A program made the position numbers and the translations under genes. From NCBI GenBank assembly GCA_028282465.1, contig JANQHX010000062.1:1-53592 (forward strand): a stretch of 53,592 nt of DNA, in the 5' to 3' direction. Numbering within the stretch: position 1 is the first letter of the stretch; every line of letters starts with the position of its first letter. Below are positions 1 to 7,361 of this stretch, in pieces. This DNA is from Gynuella sp. (GTDB lineage Bacteria; Pseudomonadota; Gammaproteobacteria; Pseudomonadales; Natronospirillaceae). The notes beneath the pieces were generated by a model. It was not told where the DNA came from and did not search any database. It saw only the letters and a program-made list of their open reading frames with translations.

Positions 1-96
1 TCGTTCATGTAACAGGTTACACCACACTCGCTGCGCCTTGTTTGTCTCAAAAAATAGCCGACGGCAGCGTGAAAAAATTAGTGTGAACAGGCCCTA
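1..96. repeat. Possible end of a dispersed repeat or small mobile element, cut by the window edge
   Basis: This stretch is more GC-rich than the very AT-rich DNA after it. It begins with a near-palindrome (TGTAAC-AG-GTTACA, 8-21) and ends in GTGTGAACAGGCCCTAG, where composition changes abruptly. Read on the minus strand it starts AGGGCCTGTTCACACT, which has the look of a terminal inverted repeat. There is no open reading frame. That it is an element end is inference, because the other end is not in the window. Confidence 0.3.
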
Positions 97-502
97 GCAC
101 AATAATTTTTAATCCCCTTCCTAAATCATTACAAAATTTTTTACTAAATAATAAGCAGAGATAATAATTTTAAATTCTCAGTAAAAATTAAAGCAAAAAC
201 AGTAATTCAAGAATTTAAAATCGACCTACCTTAATTCGCTCACTACCACTAGTCTTCAGACCTCCTTACGAGTTCAATAATTAAGTAATGTACGTTCCGA
301 AATTGCTTGAACCCGTATAGGGTATAGACCGTTAGCCAGTTTGAATTTCATCTTTATAAAAACAAAAACCGCAGATGAAATTAGGTTGCAAATAATTTGA
401 GTCGATAAAATGGAATTTTGTCACGTTGCAATTTTATTTTTGAAACGTGCTTCAAAATATCCAAGGCTCAATTGCAAAAAATAAAAAAATAGAGGTGCAA
501 AC
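97..502. other. AT-rich intergenic leader of the first GH26 gene
   Basis: No convincing coding frame is present. The stretch must contain the promoter of the GH26 gene starting at 503, but no well-spaced sigma-70 promoter stands out. A TATAGA hexamer (323-328) has only a poorly spaced TTGCTT in front of it. A candidate operator palindrome at 441-454 is listed separately. A Shine-Dalgarno-like AGAGGTG lies a few bases before the ATG. Confidence 0.5.
441..454. promoter_or_regulatory. Candidate operator palindrome (LacI-family-like)
   Basis: TGAAACGTGCTTCA is an imperfect 14-base inverted repeat (TGAA-N6-TTCA with inner C/G symmetry) ending 48 bases before the GH26 start codon. LacI-family sugar regulators often bind palindromes of this size and style in front of glycoside hydrolase genes. 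Only the palindrome and its position are observed; the regulator class is a guess. Confidence 0.25.
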
Positions 503-2485
503 ATGCTTACGTCTTTTTACAAGCAAAAACTGACAAAACTTTGGGGCTTCACACTCGCTGCATCATTTACTGTGAGCAGCGCCTTGGCTTTGGAGGGACC
601 TTTTATCCCGCCAAATAACCAAAAACTAATGGTCATTGGACAAGACATTGTTTCAATTGACAACTATCGAAACAACGTAGGACACGAACCTTCAGGTGTT
701 ACTACTTATATCGCGCTTTCCAATTTATCGGGCTTAACTCAGCAAGTAGATAACGGTGGCGGTCCTAACAACGCAGGCTATTTACAAAGGGATTATCCCA
801 ACAGCATTCATGCCATCGCGGTTTATATTAAGGGTGTGCAAAACCAAGCGGCCAGTGGCGCTCTTGATAACAACATGGATGAGTTAGTTCGTATTTTAAA
901 AAGCTGGGAAAGACCTGTTCTATTGCGATTTGGATATGAGGCAGATGGTCAATGGAACGCTAACGAGCCAAGCACTTACATTCAAGCTTTCAGAAGAATG
1001 CATGACAGAATACAACTTCAAAATGCCGATAACATTGCAATGGTTTGGCAAGTAGCCACCTATTGTGGCGGTAGCTATCAACGCAGAAATTTCCGCGATT
1101 GGTACCCAGGCGACAACTATGTAGATTGGTTGGGTATGTCTTATTTCACTCCTCAAGACTGTAATAACGCGGCCATTAATGACTTTATGAATTTTGTTCG
1201 CACTAAGAACAAGCCAGTCATGATTGCTGAATCTGCTCCCCAGCGTTACGACATTTCAGCAGGCACTTATAACCCAACTGTTCAACGTACTGGCCCAGAC
1301 CAGCCTCGCAGCGGACAACAAATCTGGGATGAGTGGTTCGTAAACTACTTCAATTTTATTAACAACAACAGCGACTATATTAAAGTAGCTGCTTACATTA
1401 ATGCCGACTGGGACAGCCAACGTTTGTGGCAATCGCCTTACCCAGAAGGTTATTGGGGTGACTCTCGAGTGGAAGAAAACAGTCTTATCAGAGATAACTG
1501 GTTAGAGGTTGTTCGTGGTGATGATTGGATACCAGCAGATGAGAACCTTTTCGCAGCACTCACAGATGGAAGTACAGGAACTGGGACAGGAACAAGCACT
1601 GGTACCGGAACAGGAACAAGCACTGGCACCAATACTGGAACGGGAACAGGAACAAGTACAGGAACCGGTACAAGCACAGGCACTAGCGTTGGCGAAGATG
1701 TAAAAGTTGAAGCAGAGTCTGGTTCAGCAACAGCACCGGCTCGTATTTACAATGATGGCGCTGCTTCTGGCGGTCAGGGTATTGCGTATATTTATCTGCA
1801 AGATGCAGGCTTTACTGTTACCAATGCGCCGGCTTCTTCAGCGATTTCTATCACTTATGCAGCTCAAAATAATGGCGGCACTATTTCAGTTTACGTCAAT
1901 GGATCTGATAACAATGTGAACTTCAATGGAACAGGCAGCTGGACGGGTAATTATCAGACAGTCATAAGCGATATTGATATCCCTGCTGGAGCAACGGTTA
2001 AAGTACAATTTGACAACGGCGATACGGCACTAAATGTTGACTATATTACTTTCCACACTGATAGCACGGGCACAGGAACCGTTACTGACACTGATACGAG
2101 TACAGGAACTGACACTGGTACCGGCACCAGCACTGGAACTGATACGAGTACAGGCACTGGCACTAGTACTGGAACCGGCACTGATACAGGAACGGGAGAT
2201 AGAGGTGCGTTCGGTTTGGAATATCTAACCAGTAACTCTGCGATTATTTATCACGAAGACAATAACTGGACAGCTGGTTTTGTATTCATGTGTTTGAATT
2301 CAGATTGTCGGACAGCACAGCTGAACAATGGTTACTATAAAAGAGAAGTAACAGGTTTATCTGAAGGCCAAACGTACCAAATTGAATTCAAAGTACAGGA
2401 TAATTCAACCGGTCAGTGTTTAAGTGGTACGCCAAGTGTTACCCACCAAAGTGGCGGAGACACTGCTGTTTCTAACTGTGACTAA
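503..2485 (+). CDS. Secreted multidomain GH26 glycoside hydrolase, beta-1,3-xylanase-like
   Basis: Predicted secreted endo-acting glycoside hydrolase of 660 residues. The signal peptide spans about residues 1-29 (cleavage after SSALA). The GH26 catalytic domain (about 31-350) has probable acid/base Glu146 in RFGYEADG and probable nucleophile Glu243 in IAESAPQRYD. The N-terminal MVIGQD...GVTTY block, the YPGDNYVDWLGMSYF block and the YINADWDSQ...YWGDSRV block resemble Vibrio/Alcaligenes-type GH26 beta-1,3-xylanases more than GH26 mannanases, as recalled from family knowledge. A Thr/Gly/Ser linker (about 355-397) leads to a CBM6/CBM35-like beta-sandwich (about 400-520, ending NVDYITF). A second linker leads to a C-terminal four-Cys domain (about 572-660) also present in the GH26 at 4751. 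The exact substrate is inferred; beta-1,3-xylan is the best guess, and beta-mannan or mixed-linkage glucan remain possible. Confidence 0.85.
   Translation: MLTSFYKQKLTKLWGFTLAASFTVSSALALEGPFIPPNNQKLMVIGQDIVSIDNYRNNVGHEPSGVTTYIALSNLSGLTQQVDNGGGPNNAGYLQRDYPNSIHAIAVYIKGVQNQAASGALDNNMDELVRILKSWERPVLLRFGYEADGQWNANEPSTYIQAFRRMHDRIQLQNADNIAMVWQVATYCGGSYQRRNFRDWYPGDNYVDWLGMSYFTPQDCNNAAINDFMNFVRTKNKPVMIAESAPQRYDISAGTYNPTVQRTGPDQPRSGQQIWDEWFVNYFNFINNNSDYIKVAAYINADWDSQRLWQSPYPEGYWGDSRVEENSLIRDNWLEVVRGDDWIPADENLFAALTDGSTGTGTGTSTGTGTGTSTGTNTGTGTGTSTGTGTSTGTSVGEDVKVEAESGSATAPARIYNDGAASGGQGIAYIYLQDAGFTVTNAPASSAISITYAAQNNGGTISVYVNGSDNNVNFNGTGSWTGNYQTVISDIDIPAGATVKVQFDNGDTALNVDYITFHTDSTGTGTVTDTDTSTGTDTGTGTSTGTDTSTGTGTSTGTGTDTGTGDRGAFGLEYLTSNSAIIYHEDNNWTAGFVFMCLNSDCRTAQLNNGYYKREVTGLSEGQTYQIEFKVQDNSTGQCLSGTPSVTHQSGGDTAVSNCD
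1571..1690 (+). repeat. Degenerate tandem repeat coding a Thr-Gly-Ser linker
   Basis: Short units around ACAGGAAC/ACTGG repeat through this stretch and encode alternating Thr-Gly with occasional Ser or Asn. This is a flexible linker between the catalytic domain and the CBM. The units vary at third positions, so the array is an old or selected repeat rather than a perfect satellite. Confidence 0.8.
2063..2203 (+). repeat. Second degenerate repeat coding a Thr-Gly-Asp-Ser linker
   Basis: It has the same style as the first linker but includes GAT/GAC codons, giving Thr-Asp and Thr-Gly alternation. It separates the CBM-like module from the C-terminal four-cysteine domain of the first GH26 enzyme. 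Confidence 0.75.
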
Positions 2486-3189
2486 TCACATCAATTAAAT
2501 CTTAGTGAGCGGGGATGAAGGCTTAGGCTTTTGTTTTCGCCACTATCATAAGCACTCCGATTACCCCTAATTACCCCAACTCAAGTAAGCGCGAGACTTC
2601 GAACGGTTAAGTTTGCGTTAAAGCTTTTCTCCCAAACCTTTCTCCACAACAAAAACTCAGAATGCAATTTTGAATAAAAACCATAGTTTTTTTACATTTC
2701 AGACCAATCTGTTCCACCAATGATGTTACAAAAATAATTAGAACAGTATATCTATACGTATTCTGCACTTTTAATTTCAGAAACAAACCAATATCGTTCA
2801 ATTCATTTGTTGTCCTTATTCCAGTGCTTGATAGCCACTACAGAATTTTTTGTGACTCCAGCTGCCTTTTTTTCAAGCAAATGTGAAGCCTGTATCATTA
2901 TGTTAATTTAATGAGTATATTAATTGTACTTAAGGGTAGTTACTCACCAAATTGGATTGGTCAATCGACGTTTAACCTTCACCTAAAGACCAATCATTAA
3001 ATTAAGGCGCGCATGGGTTTGCCTTAACTAATTTAGATGCAATAAAAACAATAAATCTGTCTAGTTAGCCATCAATTGAATGCCATCGAATCTTCGAAGG
3101 ATTTCGCTAGTTCAAGCGAATTGAAGATTGCGGCTTTTGACAGGTGACTTGCTTCCTTGTGTTTGCTCGAATTTTTTAAGGAGATTGTT
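2486..3189. other. Intergenic stretch, no supported gene
   Basis: This AT-rich gap of about 700 bases follows the first GH26 gene. Short open frames on both strands lack ribosome binding sites and protein-like composition. No strong rho-independent terminator is visible after the GH26 stop. A nested inverted repeat near the right end (3089-3129) is listed separately. Confidence 0.5.
3089..3129 (+). other. Nested inverted repeat in the leader of the small ORF
   Basis: Outer arms AATCTTC (3089-3095) and GAAGATT (3123-3129) enclose inner arms TTCGCT (3103-3108) and AGCGAA (3115-3120), with an asymmetric interior loop. No T-run follows, so it is not an obvious terminator. It lies 60 bases before the small secreted ORF and could be a leader structure; this is inference. 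Confidence 0.35.
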
Positions 3190-3357
3190 ATGAGCACCAA
3201 CGCACCGAAGATTTTGTTGTGCATTTTCTTATTCTTGTATCTGTTACTGATAGGTTCTGTGTATGCGGAAACCCCTGACACTCAATTTACGTTAGCTGCT
3301 GACGAAGTAGTTTTAAATACCAACATAGAAATCAGAAAGAGTATTTCCATTGAATGA
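3190..3357 (+). CDS. Small predicted secreted or membrane-anchored peptide, 55 residues
   Basis: The ATG at 3190 is preceded by a good AAGGAG Shine-Dalgarno seven bases upstream, so I prefer it to the upstream start at 3157. The product begins MSTNAPK, followed by a strongly hydrophobic stretch rich in Leu and Ile and a plausible signal-peptidase site after SVYA. About 32 mature residues follow (ETPDTQFTLA...). It matches no family I know. It may be a genuine small secreted peptide, or the 5' remnant of a longer exported protein, since the mature part ends abruptly. Its position between two secreted GH26 genes may be coincidental. Confidence 0.45.
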   Translation: MSTNAPKILLCIFLFLYLLLIGSVYAETPDTQFTLAADEVVLNTNIEIRKSISIE

Positions 3358-3700
3358 TCTTTGCTATCCCACAGCAAGCATGGCTGCTAGTTTTCATGGA
3401 AGAAAAATCAAAAAGCCTAACTGAGTCAGTTGATAATAATTGCCACCTCTTTCAACTGGATTGACCAACCAGTTTTCACAAATAGTACGTTTTCGCACAC
3501 TGCTATTTGCATAGTAAACCCTATCCAATACACGCAGAATATTTTATACACGCACATCAAACCGACCACAGCAATTTACAAAGACTACTTAGTCAATTCT
3601 GCTGTCATAGGAATAAAAATTCAGAATTAACCTAGGTTAATGAGTTTCACTCCATAGCAACTTATCTTTTCAAGAAACCAAGTTCGCTAGGTAAATTGTT
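3358..3700. other. Intergenic stretch, no supported gene
   Basis: AT-rich sequence between the small ORF and the VTT-domain gene. One frame at 3430-3630 is open but lacks a ribosome binding site and a protein-like pattern. Nothing else recognisable was seen. Confidence 0.45.
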
Positions 3701-4369
3701 ATGAAAGCACTGCTAAAAATTATGCTCACCTTAGGGCTGCTGTTTGCAAGCACCTTCTTATTAATCAATAGCACCGGATTAATTACGGTTTCGAATATTG
3801 AATCCTGGCTAAATTACGGTCAAAGCATTTCCACAATCTGGGTTGTGACAGCAGTAGTTTTACTGTTATTTCTTGACTTAATTATCGCAGTGCCAACTCT
3901 TACAATTACAATTCTAGCTGGCTACTTTTTAGGGGCCACACTGGGCGCAGCTGCGTCTTTTATAGGTATGTTTTGTGCGGGTATTACCGGGTTTGTTTTA
4001 AGTAAATATTTTGGAGACGTGGTTTTCAAGCGTATCGTAAAATCTGAAAAAGAAAGGACGAAAGCGTACGAATTATTCAAAGCCCATGGGAAAATAATTA
4101 TTTTGCTCTCTAGAGCTACACCTATTTTACCGGAAGTCAGCGCATGCATGGCAGGAGCAAGTCAGATGAAAAGCTGGCAATTTGTAATTTTATGGATCAT
4201 TGTAACTTTGCCGTATGTGTCAATTGCTAGCTATGCGGGATCAATAAGCACATTAACAAATCCGATGCCCGCTATTTATGCAGCTATCGGACTCAGCGCA
4301 TTTTTTTGGATTGGTTGGTTACTATTTAGATCTAAATTGAATGGCAGAAACGAAGTGAGCAATATATAA
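3701..4369 (+). CDS. TVP38/TMEM64-family (VTT domain) inner membrane protein
   Basis: A 222-residue polytopic membrane protein of the SNARE-associated/VTT family, related to DedA proteins, for which roles in lipid scrambling and membrane homeostasis have been proposed. Visible features are an N-terminal hydrophobic segment (about 5-28), hydrophobic segments around 45-75 and 80-105, the family motif region SRATPILPEVSACMAG (about 137-152), and C-terminal segments around 160-178 and 190-210. The length is normal for the family. It stands alone between two polysaccharidase genes and no functional link to them is apparent. Specific substrate unknown. Confidence 0.8.
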   Translation: MKALLKIMLTLGLLFASTFLLINSTGLITVSNIESWLNYGQSISTIWVVTAVVLLLFLDLIIAVPTLTITILAGYFLGATLGAAASFIGMFCAGITGFVLSKYFGDVVFKRIVKSEKERTKAYELFKAHGKIIILLSRATPILPEVSACMAGASQMKSWQFVILWIIVTLPYVSIASYAGSISTLTNPMPAIYAAIGLSAFFWIGWLLFRSKLNGRNEVSNI

Positions 4370-4750
4370 AACGTTTCGAGATCCCCTATCTTTCTTTAGC
4401 AGCAACCATTGTAATCCTCAATTGAATATGAATGTGGCTCCGATATTTAACTTTGACAAAATGCTGAAGTTAAATTGGCCACGAATGAGCCAACAATATC
4501 GCCAAACTATTATCATTTTGAATAAAACCAGTTCCCAATTTTTGAAAGGATCATAGGGCTCATCTTTAACACTGCGTTAAGTCAATACAATTCTACCCCC
4601 TATCATTAATCTCAGTTTCGAACGCAATGCGTTTTATGTCTCGCTTATTAGGAAAACAAAAATAAAACAGGGCGATTATCAAAAAGCTCATTAAGAGCAA
4701 ATAAAAATCCCGACGAGCGAAAACAAAAACAAAACGGGGACTATCACAAA
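4370..4750. other. Intergenic leader of the second GH26 gene
   Basis: No coding frame on either strand looks real. A perfect small palindrome, AACGCA-A-TGCGTT (4621-4633), lies about 120 bases before the GH26 start and could be a regulator site, but it does not match the palindrome in front of the first GH26 gene. A GGGGA Shine-Dalgarno-like run is present at 4735-4739. Confidence 0.4.
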
Positions 4751-6883
4751 ATGTTAAAACTACAAAAAGCTGTTGCAGCATTGACTGCTTCAGTGATTAC
4801 CGTGGGGGCCGCTTATGCTTTAGAAGGCCCTTTTGTTCCACCCGATGGCAAGCAACTCATGGTCATTGGTCAAGACACCATTAGCATCGACGATTATCGA
4901 AACCATGTAGGTGTTGAACCCGCTGGTGTTACTACTTATATCAGCCTTAGCGATTTGGGCGGCCTTACCAATGGAGTAGATAATGGTGGAGGGCCAAATA
5001 ATGCAGGTTACCTTCAACAACAATACCCAAACAGTATTCACGCAATTGCGGTGTACCTGGTCAATCAATTAGGTGGCGTGAACTCAGGTGCCTATGACGG
5101 GCAAATGGATCAGCTAATTAATACGCTCAAAAGCTGGGAACGCCCGGTGCTTTTGCGTTGGGGCTATGAGGCGGATGGTGCTTGGAATGGTTACGATCCT
5201 GGCGCTTATGTTCAAGCATTCCAAAAAATGTCTCAAAAAGTAGAACAAGCAGGCGCAGATAATATTGCAATGGTTTGGCAAGTTGCCTCCTATTGTGGAG
5301 GTACCTATGGTGGCCGTGCATTTACTGATTGGTATCCAGGGGACCAATACGTTGACTGGCTAGCATTTTCTTATTTCACACCACAAGACTGTAATAACAG
5401 CGCTATTGATTCATTTATGAATTTTGCACGCAGCAAGAATAAACCCGTAATGATTGCAGAGTCAGCATCACAGCGTTACGACATTCAAGTGGGAACTTAT
5501 AATTCTTGTGGCAACCGCTGTGCAGCGGATCAACAAAAGAGTAGTGAACAAATTTGGAATGAATGGTTTGTTAATTATTTTAATTACATTGACCAGCACA
5601 AAGATCTGATCAAAGTTGCCGCCTATATAAATGCCGACTGGGATTCTCAATCCTTATGGGCTCCACCTTATGGAATGGGTTACTGGGGCGACACTCGTGT
5701 TCAAGAAAGCAGCCTGATTCGAGATAACTGGATTTCTGAAATTACTAAAGCTAACTGGCTGCCGGCGTCGCCTACACTGTTTTCGACCTTGGCATTGGGA
5801 TCAACAACAACTGGAACAGATACCGATACATCAACGGATACCGGCTCATCCACTCAAACAGATACTGACACTGATACAGGAACAGACACGGGAGTGACTT
5901 CTGAGCCTATTCGCATTGAAGTTGAGTCAACAACAATCTCAGCTCCAGCAGAGACATACCGCGACGGAGCAGCTTCTGGAGGTGCTGGAGTCGCTTATAT
6001 TTACCAGCCTGGAGCAGGTTTTGAATTCAATTTCAGCAAGCCAATGAAGGGTTTGTCTATTCGATATGCGTCCATGAATTCAGGCACTATTACTGTCGTA
6101 ACCAATAGCAAGACACATAAAGTTCCGTTCAATTCTACCGGGTCTTGGACTGGCAATTATCAATCCATTGCATTGGACTATCAGCATGCTTCAGAAACCA
6201 CTATCCGCATTCAATTTGAAAGTGGCGATGCTGCCATGAACATCGACTATGTTGAGGTTCTTCCGGATGCTGGGGATACATCAACAGCTACAGATACTTC
6301 GACAGATACAAGTACAGCCGTTGACCCTTGCATCCCAGAAGATATTCCCGATGCGTTAGTGACTTACTCCAATGAGACAAAGCTAGGACTTAGCAATGGC
6401 AGTATCAGTTTCGACTTCGATATTGCCCAATGGCGAGAAGGCGTGCAATTCAGTATTGATGGTGGTGTTACTTACAGCGGTACACAAACTGTATCTGCCT
6501 ACACAATAGGAGATTTAGCTCCGGGAAATTATGTGACTTATGCCCGCTGGGAAAATGGTGAGTGCCCTACCCTGCTCGAAACGGTAACCATTGCCGAAGG
6601 TGAAAGACCTGCTGACGACACTGATTTGGCATTTGGACTGGAAGCTGACGGTACTCTGTATCATAAAGATGGTGGACACACAGGGGGCTTTGTTTACCTT
6701 TGTATTAATGGCGGCTGTTATTCGGCTTCAAAAAATGGTGACAGGTATGAATATCAAACCGGCATCACATCGGGCTCCCATAACATTGAGTTTAAAATTC
6801 AAGATAACTCCGTAGGTCAATGTATTGCGACAGCAGGCGGCATATCCCCTGGTAAGGGAATAGCAGAATCAAACTGCTTCTAA
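4751..6883 (+). CDS. Second secreted multidomain GH26 glycoside hydrolase, beta-1,3-xylanase-like
   Basis: A 710-residue paralogue of the enzyme at 503. The signal peptide spans about residues 1-23 (cleavage after GAAYA). The GH26 domain (about 25-345) has probable acid/base Glu140 in RWGYEADG and probable nucleophile Glu237 in IAESASQRYD. A Thr-Asp-Ser linker follows, then a CBM6/CBM35-like module (about 390-505, ending NIDYVEV), a second Thr/Asp/Ser linker, a middle Ig/SprB-like beta domain of about 90 residues starting CIPEDIPD (absent from the first enzyme), and the same C-terminal four-Cys domain (about 627-710). The catalytic blocks match GH26 beta-1,3-xylanases by family memory. Linkers use Thr-Asp rather than Thr-Gly. 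It has its own upstream gap and a strong downstream terminator, so it is probably transcribed alone. Substrate inferred, not shown. Confidence 0.85.
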   Translation: MLKLQKAVAALTASVITVGAAYALEGPFVPPDGKQLMVIGQDTISIDDYRNHVGVEPAGVTTYISLSDLGGLTNGVDNGGGPNNAGYLQQQYPNSIHAIAVYLVNQLGGVNSGAYDGQMDQLINTLKSWERPVLLRWGYEADGAWNGYDPGAYVQAFQKMSQKVEQAGADNIAMVWQVASYCGGTYGGRAFTDWYPGDQYVDWLAFSYFTPQDCNNSAIDSFMNFARSKNKPVMIAESASQRYDIQVGTYNSCGNRCAADQQKSSEQIWNEWFVNYFNYIDQHKDLIKVAAYINADWDSQSLWAPPYGMGYWGDTRVQESSLIRDNWISEITKANWLPASPTLFSTLALGSTTTGTDTDTSTDTGSSTQTDTDTDTGTDTGVTSEPIRIEVESTTISAPAETYRDGAASGGAGVAYIYQPGAGFEFNFSKPMKGLSIRYASMNSGTITVVTNSKTHKVPFNSTGSWTGNYQSIALDYQHASETTIRIQFESGDAAMNIDYVEVLPDAGDTSTATDTSTDTSTAVDPCIPEDIPDALVTYSNETKLGLSNGSISFDFDIAQWREGVQFSIDGGVTYSGTQTVSAYTIGDLAPGNYVTYARWENGECPTLLETVTIAEGERPADDTDLAFGLEADGTLYHKDGGHTGGFVYLCINGGCYSASKNGDRYEYQTGITSGSHNIEFKIQDNSVGQCIATAGGISPGKGIAESNCF

Positions 6884-6910
6884 TTCATTATTTCATTCTT
6901 TTTTCAATTA

Positions 6911-6937
6911 AAGCGCTGCTATGCCAGCGCTTTTTCT
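6911..6937 (+). terminator. Rho-independent terminator after the second GH26 gene
   Basis: Perfect stem AAGCGCTG (6911-6918) with CAGCGCTT (6925-6932), a six-base loop, and a T-run reading on into TTTTCT. It begins 28 bases after the GH26 stop codon. Confidence 0.9.
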
Positions 6938-7042
6938 GTTGGTGAAAATAACTTAGTTTTCGTTTTCTTTATATATCCATACCTCTATATTCCATTCCAA
7001 AATAACTAGAAATTCTTGTACGCATTTAGAGGCTCAACATAT

Positions 7043-7315
7043 ATGGCTAAAACCTCAATTAAGCAGCTACCTGGACTGGGGCCAAAAACTGCAGACACAT
7101 TGCTAAAGCTCGATATTGATACAGTGGATAAATTTCTTGCGGCTGATCCCTTTGAAATCTATCGCCAACTTAAATTACTCGAGCCATCTACTAGCTTAAA
7201 CTTTTTATATGCAATGATAGGTGCGCAGGAAAACCGACACTGGCAAGAAGTAAAACAAGAACGAAAAACAGAAATACTAATGAGGCTTGATGATATGGGG
7301 CTAGCACCGAAGTAG
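7043..7315 (+). CDS. TfoX C-terminal-domain protein
   Basis: A 90-residue protein that matches only the C-terminal helix-hairpin-helix-like domain of TfoX/Sxy competence regulators. The LPGLGPKTADTL motif lies near the N terminus, then the YRQLK...SLNFLYAMIGA...W pattern typical of TfoX_C. The N-terminal TfoX domain is absent, as in many stand-alone TfoX_C proteins. I chose the ATG at 7043 (AGAGG about ten bases upstream) over an upstream TTG at 7016. Its stop codon lies inside a strong hairpin. The role is unknown; a link to competence or DNA binding is family-based inference only. Confidence 0.75.
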   Translation: MAKTSIKQLPGLGPKTADTLLKLDIDTVDKFLAADPFEIYRQLKLLEPSTSLNFLYAMIGAQENRHWQEVKQERKTEILMRLDDMGLAPK

Positions 7316-7333
7316 TTTTACTTGGTGCTAGCC
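7299..7333. terminator. Strong hairpin between convergent genes (possible bidirectional terminator)
   Basis: GGCTAGCACC (7299-7308) pairs with GGTGCTAGCC (7324-7333), and inside it AAGTA pairs with TACTT around a four-base loop, with one bulged G. The total stem is about 15 pairs. The left arm overlaps the last codons of the TfoX_C gene. No clear T-run follows on either strand, so terminator function is likely but not certain. The arms contain CTAGC, as do other hairpins near the lipoprotein genes. Confidence 0.6.
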
Positions 7334-7361
7334 TTGAAGCTGCTAATTCTAAATATTGAAC

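Noticed and set aside
303-328. Sigma-70 promoter TTGCTT...TATAGA before the first GH26 gene
   Set aside because: The spacer is only 14 bases, too short for a normal sigma-70 promoter.
1571-2203. Tandem repeats that could suggest a CRISPR or satellite array
   Set aside because: Units are short, in frame and encode Thr-Gly linkers. No spacers or direct-repeat structure of CRISPR type.
3430-3630. 66-codon plus-strand frame between the small peptide and the VTT gene
   Set aside because: No ribosome binding site, irregular composition, no signal or domain.
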